A stretch of 64,000 nucleotides of DNA from assembly GCF_000698575.1 (NCBI RefSeq), contig NZ_JFHD01000016.1:62001-126000 (forward strand). The letters run 5' to 3'. The number at the start of each line of letters is the position of its first letter. Within the stretch, counting starts at the first letter, position 1. The notes below the pieces were generated by a model that was given only the letters and a program-made list of their open reading frames with translations, was not told the origin of the DNA and did no database searches. The translations under genes were made by a program, and so were the position numbers. Source of the stretch: Caballeronia zhejiangensis (GTDB taxonomy: Bacteria > Pseudomonadota > Gammaproteobacteria > Burkholderiales > Burkholderiaceae). Below are positions 7,537-16,810 of the stretch, in pieces.

Positions 7537-10278
7537 ATGCCACCGCTACGCGCAATCCATCTGCTGCAAACGAAGGAAGGCTCCCGTCTGCATGGCGCCG
7601 GGCTCGACCGGTGGCGCCGCTGGGGCCCGTATCTGAGCGAGCGTCAATGGGGCACCGTTCGCGAGGATTACAGCGAATACGGCACGGCGTGGGACTACTT
7701 TCCGCACGACCATGCGCGCAGCCGCATGTATCGATGGGGCGAGGACGGTATCGCGGGATTCGGCAACGACCCGCTCGACTGGTGCGTGTCGCTCGCGTTG
7801 TGGAACGGCCGCGATCCGATCATCAAGGAGCGGCTTTTCGGTCTCACGAACGAGCAAGGCAATCACGGCGAAGACGTAAAGGAACTGTACTTCTATCTCG
7901 ACGGCACGCCGACGCATTCGTACATGAAGATGCTGTACAAGTATCCGCACGATGCGTATCCGTATCAGCAACTCATCGACGAGAACAAACGGCGCGGTCC
8001 CGATCAGCCCGAATACGAACTGCCCGACACGGGCGTATTCGATTGCGACCGTTACTTCGATGTCTATGTCGAATACGCGAAGCACGCGCCCGATGACATC
8101 GTGATGCGCGTGACCGTCGAGAATCGCGCGGACGAAGCCGCGACGCTTCATCTCTTGCCGCAATTCTGGGCGCGCAACCGGTGGGCGTGGTCGAGCAAAT
8201 GGGGCAAGCCGTCGCTGAAGCTCGAACACGATGCGCGCGAAGGTGCCCGCGTCATCGCGCACAATCCGTCGCATGGCGAGATGGATGTCACGGCTTCTGC
8301 GCAAGCGCCGGTCGAATGGATTTTCTGCGAGAACGAGACGAACGTTCGTCGCATATACGGCATCGAAGGCGCGGGGCCGTTCAAGGATGGCTTCAACGAC
8401 TATCTCGTCGAAGGCGACGAACAGGCGATACGCCGCGATCGCGGCACGCGTTGCGCCGCGCATGTGCATCTGCAACTCTCACCGCATGAAAGTTCCGTGA
8501 TGTACTTGCGCTGGCGTCCGGCATCGGTTTCGAACGATCCGCCGCTCGACCTGGCCCAGCTTTTCGCGCGTCGCGAAGCGGAAGCCGACGAGTTCTATGC
8601 GACGCTGCAACACGATATCGACGATGCCGACGCGCGTCTCGTGCAACGCCAGGCGCTCGCCGGCATGCTATGGACGAAGCAGTATTATCAGTTCGACGTC
8701 ACGCGCTGGCACGACGGCGATCCGGGCCAGCCCACGCCGCCGAAAGAACGGCGGCATGGCCGCAATGCTGACTGGCGGCACATGTGCAACGGCGACATCG
8801 TATCGATGCCGGACAAGTGGGAGTATCCGTGGTACGCATCGTGGGACCTTGCGTTCCATGCGGTCGCGTTCGCGACGATCGATCCCGACTTCGCGAAGAA
8901 GCAATTGCTGTTGCTCGTGAAAGAACGCTACATGCATCCGAACGGGCAATTGCCCGCTTATGAATGGGCATTCGGCGATGCGAACCCACCCGTTCACGCA
9001 TGGGCGACATGGCGCGTGTTCGAGCTCGATCGCGAGATGACCGGCATCGGCGATCACGCGTTCCTCGAGGTCATGTTCCACAAGCTGCTGCTCAACTTCG
9101 CGTGGTGGGTGAACCGCAAGGACGCCGACGACCGCAATATCTTTCAGGGCGGATTTCTCGGCCTCGACAACATCGGCATCTTCGATCGCTCGCAGCCGCT
9201 GCCGACCGGCGGACGTATCGATCAGGCCGACGGCACCGCATGGATGGCATCCTACGCGCTCGACCTCATGCAGATCGGCCTCGAACTCGCGATGACGAAC
9301 GAATCGTATGTCGAGATCGCGGTGAAGTTCTTCGAGCACTTCCTGTACATCGCGGAAGCCGTGAGCTGCGGCGAAGTCTGCAATACCGGCCTATGGGACG
9401 GCAGCGACGAATTCTTCTACGACGTACTGCATCTGCCGAACGGCGCGCGCGTGCCCATGCGCATTCGATCGATCGTCGGACTGATTCCGCTCTTCGCCGT
9501 TCATGTGCTCGAGGAAAGCGTGTACGGCGACTTGCCCGGACTGCGTGAACGCCTCGTATGGTTTCTCGATCATCGGCCGAACCTTGCGAAGCTCGTATCG
9601 CGCTGGACCGAGCCTGGCAAAGGCAACACGACTTTGCTTTCGCTCTTGCGCGGACATCGCATGAAAGCGCTGTTGCGCCGCACGCTCGATCAAGCGGAGT
9701 TCCTGTCGGACTATGGCGTACGCGCGTTATCCCGCGTGCATTGCGACAAGCCTTATGTGTTCGATCATGATGGCGTGAACGTCTGCATCCGGTACTTGCC
9801 CGCGGAATCGGATTCGCGCGTATTCGGCGGCAATTCGAACTGGCGCGGGCCGATCTGGATGCCGGTCAATTACTTGTTGATCGAATCGCTTTACGAGTTT
9901 CATCGCTACTACGGCGATGATTTTCGCGTCGAGCATCCGACGGGATCGGGCAAGTTTCATTCGCTGAACGAAATCGCCGACGATCTCTCACGGCGCATCA
10001 GCATGCTCTTTTTGAAAGACGAAGAAGGCAAGCGTCCTGTGATGGCCGCGTATCCGATGCTGCAAGCCGATCCGCGCTCGCAGGATCTCATTCTCTTTCA
10101 CGAGTACTTTCATGGCGACAACGGGCGCGGTGTCGGTGCGTCGCATCAGACTGGATGGAGCGGGCTCGTTGCGCTGCTGCTGCAACCGCGTCTGATGAAG
10201 TTATCGCACGTGGGGCCGGAAGCGCCCGTCATGGCCGTGCGTCTGCATGAAGAAGCGAGCGCCGAGATGGGACGCTAG
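7537..10278 (+). CDS. GH63-family glucosidase (MGH1-like), about 913 aa
   Basis: This large cytoplasmic-looking protein belongs to the bacterial glucosidase group related to GH63 (mannosyl-oligosaccharide glucosidase, (alpha/alpha)6 barrel). Seen are the N-terminal region with WGPYLSERQWGTVREDY, the barrel-domain segments KWEYPWYASWDLAFH, PAYEWAFGD and GRIDQADGTAWMA, and the late block NSNWRGPIWMPVNYLL typical of the family's C-terminal catalytic barrel; the acidic residues in these segments are the likely catalytic ones. The start at 7537 is preferred because GGAGG lies 4 bases upstream; an ATG at 7513 lacks a site. There is no signal peptide. It stands alone behind a terminator. Substrate unknown; members act on small alpha-glucosides or glucosylated compounds. 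Confidence 0.85.
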   Translation: MPPLRAIHLLQTKEGSRLHGAGLDRWRRWGPYLSERQWGTVREDYSEYGTAWDYFPHDHARSRMYRWGEDGIAGFGNDPLDWCVSLALWNGRDPIIKERLFGLTNEQGNHGEDVKELYFYLDGTPTHSYMKMLYKYPHDAYPYQQLIDENKRRGPDQPEYELPDTGVFDCDRYFDVYVEYAKHAPDDIVMRVTVENRADEAATLHLLPQFWARNRWAWSSKWGKPSLKLEHDAREGARVIAHNPSHGEMDVTASAQAPVEWIFCENETNVRRIYGIEGAGPFKDGFNDYLVEGDEQAIRRDRGTRCAAHVHLQLSPHESSVMYLRWRPASVSNDPPLDLAQLFARREAEADEFYATLQHDIDDADARLVQRQALAGMLWTKQYYQFDVTRWHDGDPGQPTPPKERRHGRNADWRHMCNGDIVSMPDKWEYPWYASWDLAFHAVAFATIDPDFAKKQLLLLVKERYMHPNGQLPAYEWAFGDANPPVHAWATWRVFELDREMTGIGDHAFLEVMFHKLLLNFAWWVNRKDADDRNIFQGGFLGLDNIGIFDRSQPLPTGGRIDQADGTAWMASYALDLMQIGLELAMTNESYVEIAVKFFEHFLYIAEAVSCGEVCNTGLWDGSDEFFYDVLHLPNGARVPMRIRSIVGLIPLFAVHVLEESVYGDLPGLRERLVWFLDHRPNLAKLVSRWTEPGKGNTTLLSLLRGHRMKALLRRTLDQAEFLSDYGVRALSRVHCDKPYVFDHDGVNVCIRYLPAESDSRVFGGNSNWRGPIWMPVNYLLIESLYEFHRYYGDDFRVEHPTGSGKFHSLNEIADDLSRRISMLFLKDEEGKRPVMAAYPMLQADPRSQDLILFHEYFHGDNGRGVGASHQTGWSGLVALLLQPRLMKLSHVGPEAPVMAVRLHEEASAEMGR

Positions 10279-10523
10279 CGCGTCATGAAGCAATCGACTT
10301 CGAATGCGTAGCTGCCGAAACAGAAGCCGCCTGTCCCTCGCTTTCGATGACACATTTTTCTGATGCGCGGGGTACCGCCGGAACGTTTGTACCATGCGGA
10401 TGCGGACGATGAAAACATTCTCGCGGATCTGATTTTCGCGCTGGAAATTCTGGCGCTCGCCTATACTTGAATCGTCGGTTCGCGTGTTTCTTTCATGTCC
10501 CCAGAGAACCGGAGGACGTCATC

Positions 10524-10970
10524 ATGTTCAACCATCTGCTGGTTCCCACTGACGGGTCCGCGCTCTCCGAAGCGGCTGTCCGCATGGCGGTCTCGCTCGC
10601 CAAAGAGAACAGTGCGCGCATCACCGGTCTTTATATGGTGCGGCCATTTCATATGACCGTTTATAGCGCCGAGATGGTCGGCGCAAGTCAGGATGAGGCG
10701 CACGCCGCAGATCAGGCCCGCGCGCGGCAATATCTCGAGAATCTGCGAAGTATCGCCGCCCAGGCCGGCGTCGCTTGCGATACGGAAGCGCCGACGGGCG
10801 CGCATCCGTATGAGGCGATTCTCGATACGGCGAAAGCGCGGCACTGCGATCTCATCGTGATGGCGTCGCATGGGCACGGCGGAATTCGCGGGCTATTGCT
10901 CGGGAGTGAAACGCAGAAAGTGCTTACACATAGTCATTTGCCGATTCTGGTGGTGAGGCCGCCGGAGTGA
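10524..10970 (+). CDS. Universal stress protein (UspA family), 148 aa
   Basis: A single Usp domain runs from MFNHLLVPTDGSALSE to LPILVVRPPE. The C-terminal nucleotide-binding signature is present in slightly altered form: ASHGHGG then nine residues to GS, with Ala in place of the first Gly of G-2x-G-9x-G-S/T, so ATP binding is likely. The ATG at 10524 has GGAGG 8 bases upstream. It is monocistronic and ends 13 bases before the tail of the convergent aldehyde dehydrogenase-like gene. Usp proteins of this type are induced by low oxygen and starvation in Burkholderia; the 245 bases upstream should hold its promoter, but I could not find a clear FNR-type site. Confidence 0.9.
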   Translation: MFNHLLVPTDGSALSEAAVRMAVSLAKENSARITGLYMVRPFHMTVYSAEMVGASQDEAHAADQARARQYLENLRSIAAQAGVACDTEAPTGAHPYEAILDTAKARHCDLIVMASHGHGGIRGLLLGSETQKVLTHSHLPILVVRPPE

Positions 10971-10983
10971 TGCGTCCGCCGTC

Positions 10984-12441
10984 CTACCGCTCCAGATTCC
11001 CGAAACAGACATACTTCGCTTCGAGATACTCCTCGACTCCCGACGATGCCCCTTCGCGCCCCATGCCCGATTCCTTGATCCCGCCGAAGGGCGCAACTTC
11101 GTTGAACACGAGGCTGTCATTCACGCCGACGACGCCGCATTCGAGCGCTTCCATGACGCGGAATGCGCGGCTGATATCGGCGGTATAGAAGTACGCCGCG
11201 AGCCCCGTGCGCGTATCGTTCGCGAGCGTGACGACGTCGTCCTCGTCCCTGAACGGCAGCACGCTCGCAATCGGGCCGAGCACTTCGTCGCCGCATACGC
11301 TCATCGACGGATCGACGTTCGTCAGCACCGTCGGCCTGAAGAAGTTCGATCCCGGCGCGACGCGCGAGCCGCCCGCTGCGATCTTCGCGCCGAGCCTGAC
11401 CGCTTCGTCGACGAGACTTTCGATGCGCGTCACCGCCGCATCGCCGATAAGCGGGCCGATCTGCGCGCCCTCGTCCAGCCCGTCGCTCACCTTCAGCAAC
11501 GCGACCTTGGACACGAGCTTGGCGACGAAAGTCTCGTACACGTCCTCATGCACGAAGAAGCGGTTCGCGCACATCGCCGCCTGGCCCGAATGACGAAACC
11601 GCGCATCGAGCGCGCCCTTCACGGCGAGGTCGATGTCCGCGTCGTCGAACACGATGAAAGGACAGTTCGCCCCCAGTTCGAGCGACATCTTCTTCACGGT
11701 AGGCGCGCATAAAGTCATCAGCCGCTTGCCTTCCTCGATGGAACCGGTGAACGATACTTTCCTCACGTCGGGGCTCGCAAGCAGCGTGCTGCGAACCGGT
11801 TCGCCCTCGCCCGTCAACACGGAGAGCACGCCGCGCGGCAAGCCCGCGTTCTCGCCGAGCACGCACAGCGCGAGCGCGGAGAATGGCGTCTGCGGATCGG
11901 GGTGATGGATGACCGTGCAGCCCGCCGCGAGCGCAGCGCCGACGCGTCGCGCAACCATCGACGAAGGAAAGGTCCATGACGTGATCGCGCCGCACACGCC
12001 AATCGGCTGATGCAGCACACGTATGCGTTGATTGCGTCGCGGCGCGGGAATGTTGTCGCCGTAAATGCGGCGCGCTTCCTCGGCGAACCAGTCGAGATAA
12101 TTCGCGGCCTGCGTGATTTCGGAGCGCGCTTCGTGCAGCGGCTTGCCTTGTTCGCGGCAGAGGATGATGGCGAGATCGTCGCGATGATGTTCGACGAGGC
12201 GCGCCCACTCTCTCAGCACCGACGCGCGCTCGCGACTGCTCCAGCTGCGCCAGTCCTGCAGCGCCGCGTGCGCGCACTGGATGGCCTCCGTCACCTGCTC
12301 GTCCGTGACCTGCGGCACCGAGCCGATGATTTCTTTAGTGGATGGATTGATGACAGACACGCGCGGCAGCGAAGTATTGTCGATCCACGCGCCGCCGATA
12401 TACGCCGATTGTTCGAAAAGACTGGGGCACTGCAGTTCCAT
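10984..12441 (-). CDS. GabD-like aldehyde dehydrogenase homologue lacking catalytic residues (pseudoenzyme)
   Basis: At 485 aa this is the length of NAD(P)-dependent succinate-semialdehyde dehydrogenases and aligns with them throughout (FTGSIEEGKRLM, then SLELG with the general-base Glu255 kept). Three residues essential for catalysis or cofactor binding are changed. The GQxC nucleophile motif reads GQAAMCANR (Cys to Ala289). The PWNFP oxyanion Asn is SWTFP (Thr157). The cofactor-binding LKPA Lys is HHPD (His180). The Cys two residues after the lost nucleophile, a redox-switch position in some homologues, remains. The reading frame is intact with a good ribosome site (GGAG, 6 bases), so it is not simply decaying. 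It follows actP by 131 bases on the same strand. Activity as a dehydrogenase is unlikely; a regulatory or binding role is inference. Confidence 0.85.
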   Translation of the reverse strand: MELQCPSLFEQSAYIGGAWIDNTSLPRVSVINPSTKEIIGSVPQVTDEQVTEAIQCAHAALQDWRSWSSRERASVLREWARLVEHHRDDLAIILCREQGKPLHEARSEITQAANYLDWFAEEARRIYGDNIPAPRRNQRIRVLHQPIGVCGAITSWTFPSSMVARRVGAALAAGCTVIHHPDPQTPFSALALCVLGENAGLPRGVLSVLTGEGEPVRSTLLASPDVRKVSFTGSIEEGKRLMTLCAPTVKKMSLELGANCPFIVFDDADIDLAVKGALDARFRHSGQAAMCANRFFVHEDVYETFVAKLVSKVALLKVSDGLDEGAQIGPLIGDAAVTRIESLVDEAVRLGAKIAAGGSRVAPGSNFFRPTVLTNVDPSMSVCGDEVLGPIASVLPFRDEDDVVTLANDTRTGLAAYFYTADISRAFRVMEALECGVVGVNDSLVFNEVAPFGGIKESGMGREGASSGVEEYLEAKYVCFGNLER

Positions 12442-12572
12442 GGCTCGCTCCAATGCGTTGGCGCTTCGTGCAATCAGGTGCATCGAGCTTAACGCATTTT
12501 CCACTCGCCATTCGGACGCGCGCGGCATCCCGGGTATACGAATACTGCGCGCGCCGCTCACTCAACATCACA

Positions 12573-14234
12573 TCAATGGCTCGCGCCCTCCACCGCGCCG
12601 ATGCCCGTTTCGGAGCGCACGGTCTGCGCTTCGAAGCCTGCTTTATCGACACGCGCACGCGCCGATTGATCGGTTACGGAGAAGAGCCAGATGCCGATGA
12701 AACCGATCGCCATCGAGAACAGCGCAGGCGATGCATACGGGAACGGCGCATCCGCGTAGTGGAACACATCGACCCATACCGCTTTGGAGAGGACCGTCAT
12801 CACGACCGCCGAAAGCAGGCCGAGAAAGCCGCCGATTGCCGCGCCGCGCGTCGTGCAGCCGCGCCACAGGACCGACATGAAGAGCACCGGAAAGTTGGCG
12901 GACGCCGCGACCGCGAACGCGAGCGACACCATGAACGCGATGTTCTGCTTCTCGAACACGATGCCGAGCACGACCGCGACGATGCCGAGCACGATCGTCG
13001 TGATGCGCGACACCTTCAGTTCGCTCTTGCTGGACGCCTTGCCCTTCTTGAACACGGTCGCATAGAGATCGTGCGACACCGCCGATGCACCCGCGAGCGT
13101 CAGGCCCGCCACCACTGCGAGGATAGTTGCAAACGCAACTGCCGAGATGAAGCCGAGGAACACGTTGCCGCCGACCGCGCTCGCGAGATGCACCGCCGCC
13201 ATGTTCGTGCCGCCGAGCAGCTTGCCGCCCGCATCCTTGAACATCGGATTGGTGCTCACCAGCACGATCGCGCCGAAGCCGATGATGAACGTGAGTATGT
13301 AGAAGTAGCCGATCCACGTCGTCGCCCAGAACACCGACTTGCGCGCTTCCTTCGCGTTGGGCACGGTGAAGAAACGCATCAGGATATGCGGCAGACCGGC
13401 CGTACCGAACATGAGCGCGATGCCGAACGAGATCGCCGAAATCGGATCCTTGATGAAGTTGCCCGGACCCATGATCGACGCCTTCTTCTCGTGCACGTCG
13501 ACGGCCTTCGCGAAGAGCGCCTCGGGGCTGAAGTGGAATTGCCACAGCACCATGAACGCCATGAACGAAGCACCCGCAAGCAGCAAACACGCCTTGATGA
13601 TCTGCACCCACGTCGTCGCGGTCATGCCGCCGAAGAGCACGTACACCATCATCAGCGCGCCGACGATCACGACCGCGATCCAGTATTCGAGCCCGAACAG
13701 CAGCTTGATGAGCTGTCCCGCGCCGACCATCTGCGCGATCAGATAGAACGCGACGACCACGAGCGTGCCCGATGCAGCGAACGCGCGAATCGGCGTCTGC
13801 TTGAAGCGATACGCGGCGACATCGGCGAATGTGAAGCGGCCGAGATTGCGCAGACGCTCCGCCATCAGGAACGTGATGATCGGCCAGCCGACGAGAAAGC
13901 CGATCGAATAGATCAGCCCGTCATAGCCATTGCTATAAACCGCCGCCGAAATGCCGAGAAACGACGCCGCCGACATGAAGTCGCCCGCGATCGCAAGACC
14001 GTTTTGAAAGCCCGTGATGCCGCCGCCCGCCGTGTAGAACTCGGCCGCGGAACGCGTCTTCTTCGCGGCCCATTTGGTGATGAAGAGCGTCGCGATCACG
14101 AACGCGATGAACATGCAGATCGCGGTCCAGTTGGTCGCCTGCTTGACCGCCTGACCGAGATCGCCGCCTGCTGCAAATGAACTCGCGGACGCCGCGAAAA
14201 GCGCGCCCGCCGTGACGATGCGTTGCGGCTTCAT
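12573..14234 (-). CDS. actP: Cation/acetate symporter ActP
   Basis: A sodium:solute symporter (SSS) family protein of 553 aa with a signal-like first segment (MKPQRIVTAGALFAASASSFA), as in other ActP proteins, and about 13 membrane helices. Landmarks are KTRSAAEFYTAGGGITGFQN, GDFMSAASFLGISA and GTAGLPHILMRFFTVPNAKEAR, all strongly conserved in acetate permeases. Its ATG overlaps the TGA of the DUF485 gene (ATGA), the usual yjcH-actP arrangement. Predicted role is uptake of acetate and other short carboxylates. It lies downstream of the EutBC genes on the same strand. Confidence 0.93.
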   Translation of the reverse strand: MKPQRIVTAGALFAASASSFAAGGDLGQAVKQATNWTAICMFIAFVIATLFITKWAAKKTRSAAEFYTAGGGITGFQNGLAIAGDFMSAASFLGISAAVYSNGYDGLIYSIGFLVGWPIITFLMAERLRNLGRFTFADVAAYRFKQTPIRAFAASGTLVVVAFYLIAQMVGAGQLIKLLFGLEYWIAVVIVGALMMVYVLFGGMTATTWVQIIKACLLLAGASFMAFMVLWQFHFSPEALFAKAVDVHEKKASIMGPGNFIKDPISAISFGIALMFGTAGLPHILMRFFTVPNAKEARKSVFWATTWIGYFYILTFIIGFGAIVLVSTNPMFKDAGGKLLGGTNMAAVHLASAVGGNVFLGFISAVAFATILAVVAGLTLAGASAVSHDLYATVFKKGKASSKSELKVSRITTIVLGIVAVVLGIVFEKQNIAFMVSLAFAVAASANFPVLFMSVLWRGCTTRGAAIGGFLGLLSAVVMTVLSKAVWVDVFHYADAPFPYASPALFSMAIGFIGIWLFSVTDQSARARVDKAGFEAQTVRSETGIGAVEGASH

Positions 14235-14536
14235 GCGGCCTCCCGCTTGATCTTGTCGGTGAGTTCGTCGTACGTGCTGTTGGCGTGGCGCACATACAGC
14301 CCCGTGATGACGACCGTGAACACGATCACGAACAGGCCGATCGGCATGCCCCATGTCATGACGCCCGCGCCCATCTTCGCGGCGAGCAGATCCTTGTTGA
14401 ATGCGATGAGCAGCACATAGCCGTAATAGACGACCAGCACGAGTGCCGTCAGCGTCCAGCCGAGCTTCGAGCGCTTTCGCACCAGTTCGCCGTAAGCGGC
14501 GCTCGACTTTATTTTCTCTACGATCTTCAGATCCAT
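14231..14536 (-). CDS. yjcH: DUF485 small membrane protein (YjcH)
   Basis: The protein has about 101 aa with two transmembrane helices and the DUF485 opening (AAYGELVRKRSKLGW). DUF485 proteins accompany ActP and are thought to assist it in the membrane. I chose ATG 14536, with AGGAG 9 bases upstream; an in-frame ATG at 14554 would add six residues. It overlaps actP by 4 bases. The 127 bases between eutC and this gene show no terminator with a T-run, so read-through from the ethanolamine genes is possible. Confidence 0.9.
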   Translation of the reverse strand: MDLKIVEKIKSSAAYGELVRKRSKLGWTLTALVLVVYYGYVLLIAFNKDLLAAKMGAGVMTWGMPIGLFVIVFTVVITGLYVRHANSTYDELTDKIKREAA

Positions 14537-14663
14537 TTCCGTCGTCTCCTGCATGAATGCCTCGTTTACGATGCGCTGGAGACTAAGGTAAAAGCGTCCG
14601 CTTACCCGTTTCTTACGTGAAGCGTTTTCTTTCGACGGGGTTTACGCGAAGCATCGTCCATTG

Positions 14664-15431
14664 CTATGCACCCGATAGGCGATCCATCGTTCGCCCGGGC
14701 AGCGTCGTCGCGCTGTCGTCTTTGAGGCTCACGCCCGTCAGCTTGCGCGTGCGCGCTTCGTTCAGCAGCCACGCGAGCTTGAACGCGGCCGCGTCGTAAG
14801 CAAGTCCTTCAGGACGCACGTTCGATATGCAGTTGCGCTCCGCATCGCTGCGGCCCTGCACGGGATCGTAAGTCACATACACGCCGAGGCTCGCGGGCGA
14901 ACTGAGCCCCGGCCTCTCACCGATCAGCACCGCGACGATGCGCGCCCTCAATATCGCGCCGATGCAATCGCCGAGCGCGACGCGCGCCTGAGTCGCGACG
15001 ACGACCGGACCGATGCGCCATCCGTCGAGCCGCGCGATCGTTCTTTCGATGAGCGGTATCGCGTGCGTCGCCGCTGCTTTCGACGACAGTCCATCGGCGA
15101 TGACGAACACGACATCCGCGTCCGTCGCGTGGGTCGCGAGACTCGCGGCGCTGTCGTCGCTCAGCATGCGGCCAAGATCCGGACGACGGAGATAAACATC
15201 GCGTGCCGATGCGGCGCTGCATACCGAAGCACATGCGAATCGCCTCGAGGCCAGTTCTTCCAGCAACGACGAGACATCGAGCGGCCGATGCACCGCATCG
15301 CGCGCCTGCGCATGCGCGAGATTGAACGCGAGCAGCGGCGCGGTCGGCACGCTGTTGCCCGCGCGTCCCAGCGCGATGCGCGCATCGGTGAAACGGCGCA
15401 GCGCTTTCCACGGATTCCGGCTGACGCTCAT
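14664..15431 (-). CDS. eutC: Ethanolamine ammonia-lyase, small subunit
   Basis: This 255-aa protein matches EutC: RNPWKALRRFTDARIALGRA at the N-terminus, VVIADGLSS-like sequence (VFVIADGLSSKAA), LIGERPGLSSPASLGVYVTY and RNCISNVRPEGL near the C-terminus. These blocks form the adenosylcobalamin-binding surface with EutB. The ATG at 15431 shares its A with the eutB TGA (TGATG), so the two subunits are coupled. No microcompartment shell genes or EutA-type reactivase are in the window, so this is a short eut system of the Pseudomonas/Burkholderia kind. Confidence 0.95.
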   Translation of the reverse strand: MSVSRNPWKALRRFTDARIALGRAGNSVPTAPLLAFNLAHAQARDAVHRPLDVSSLLEELASRRFACASVCSAASARDVYLRRPDLGRMLSDDSAASLATHATDADVVFVIADGLSSKAAATHAIPLIERTIARLDGWRIGPVVVATQARVALGDCIGAILRARIVAVLIGERPGLSSPASLGVYVTYDPVQGRSDAERNCISNVRPEGLAYDAAAFKLAWLLNEARTRKLTGVSLKDDSATTLPGRTMDRLSGA

Positions 15432-16810
15432 CACGCCCTCATCCAGTCGTTCAGCGCGGGCCACTCGGCGCGCGTCTGAAGCATGCCGCGCGCATTCGTG
15501 ATCTGAATCGCGCGCAGCCACGCTTCGAACTCCGGCGCGCGTTTCAGACCGAGCACGTCGCGCACATACAGCGCGTCATGAAACGACGTGCTCTGATAGT
15601 TCAGCATGACATCGTCTGCGCCGGGCACGCCCATGATGAAGTTCACGTTGGCCGCGCCGAGCAGCGTGAGCAGATTGTCCATGTCGTCCTGATCGGCTTC
15701 GGCGTGATTCGTGTAGCAGATGTCGCAACCCATCGGCACGCCGAGCAGCTTCGCGCAGAAATGATCTTCGAGTCCGGCGCGAGTGATCTGCTTGCCGTCG
15801 TAGAGGTATTCCGGACCGATGAAGCCGACCACGGTATTCACGAGAAACGGATCGAACTTGCGCGCGACCGCATGGGCGCGCGCTTCGCAAGTCTGCTGAT
15901 CGACGCCATGATGCGCGTTCGCCGACAACGCGCTGCCCTGTCCCGTCTCGAAGTACATCAGGTTCTCGCCGACCGTCCCGCGCTTCAGCGACAAACCCGC
16001 TTCATACGCTTCCTGCAACAACGCGAGCGAGATGCCGAACGACGCATTCGCCTTTTGGGTGCCCGCGATCGACTGGAACACGAGATCGACCTGTGCGCCG
16101 TGTTCGATCGCCGCAAGCGTGTTGGTCACGTGTGTCAGCACGCAGGTTTGCGTCGGCACGTCGTAGCGTTCGCGGAACGCATCCATCATCGCGAGCAATT
16201 TGCCGATGGCCTGCGGCGAGTCGGATGCGGGATTGATGCCGATCATCGCGTCGCCGCAGCCGTACATGAGGCCATCGATCATCGAAGCGGCGATGCCTTG
16301 CACATCGTCGGTCGGATGATTCGGCTGCAGGCGCACCGACATGTGCCCCGGCAATCCCACGGTATTCCTGAAACGCGTGACGACCGGACGTTTCTTCGCC
16401 GCGAGAATGAGATCCTGATTGCGCATCAGCTTCGATACGGCCGCGACCATCTCGGGCGTCAATCCTTGCGATACGGCGACGAGCGCGGCGGTATCGGTCG
16501 TATCGGCGAGCAGCCATTCGCGGAACTCGCCGACCGTCAGATGCGACACGACGGCGAACGCCTCCCGCGAATGTTCATCGATGATGAGGCGCGTCACTTC
16601 ATCGTCCTCGTACGGAATCAACGCTTCTTCGATGAACGCGCGCAACGGCACCCTCGACAGCGCCAACTTCGCCGCCGCGCGCTCTTCTTCCGTCGCGGCG
16701 GCGATGCCCGCGAGTTCGTCGCCGGAACGTCGCGAACTCGCTTTCGCCAATAGCGTCTTGAGATCGTCGAAACGATACGTCCGAACGCCTACGGTTTCGC
16801 TGAAGCTCAT
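15431..16810 (-). CDS. eutB: Ethanolamine ammonia-lyase, large subunit
   Basis: A 459-aa TIM-barrel protein of the EutB family: RNTVGLPGHMSVRLQPNHPT, GCGDAMIGINPASDS, LMYFETGQGSALSANAHHG with the active-site Glu, and MGCDICYTNHAEADQDD. With EutC and adenosylcobalamin it converts ethanolamine to acetaldehyde and ammonia. The start at 16810 is fixed by an ATGA overlap with the upstream binding-protein gene; an earlier ATG at 16846 would add 12 basic residues overlapping that gene. Length and motifs are complete. Confidence 0.95.
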   Translation of the reverse strand: MSFSETVGVRTYRFDDLKTLLAKASSRRSGDELAGIAAATEEERAAAKLALSRVPLRAFIEEALIPYEDDEVTRLIIDEHSREAFAVVSHLTVGEFREWLLADTTDTAALVAVSQGLTPEMVAAVSKLMRNQDLILAAKKRPVVTRFRNTVGLPGHMSVRLQPNHPTDDVQGIAASMIDGLMYGCGDAMIGINPASDSPQAIGKLLAMMDAFRERYDVPTQTCVLTHVTNTLAAIEHGAQVDLVFQSIAGTQKANASFGISLALLQEAYEAGLSLKRGTVGENLMYFETGQGSALSANAHHGVDQQTCEARAHAVARKFDPFLVNTVVGFIGPEYLYDGKQITRAGLEDHFCAKLLGVPMGCDICYTNHAEADQDDMDNLLTLLGAANVNFIMGVPGADDVMLNYQSTSFHDALYVRDVLGLKRAPEFEAWLRAIQITNARGMLQTRAEWPALNDWMRA

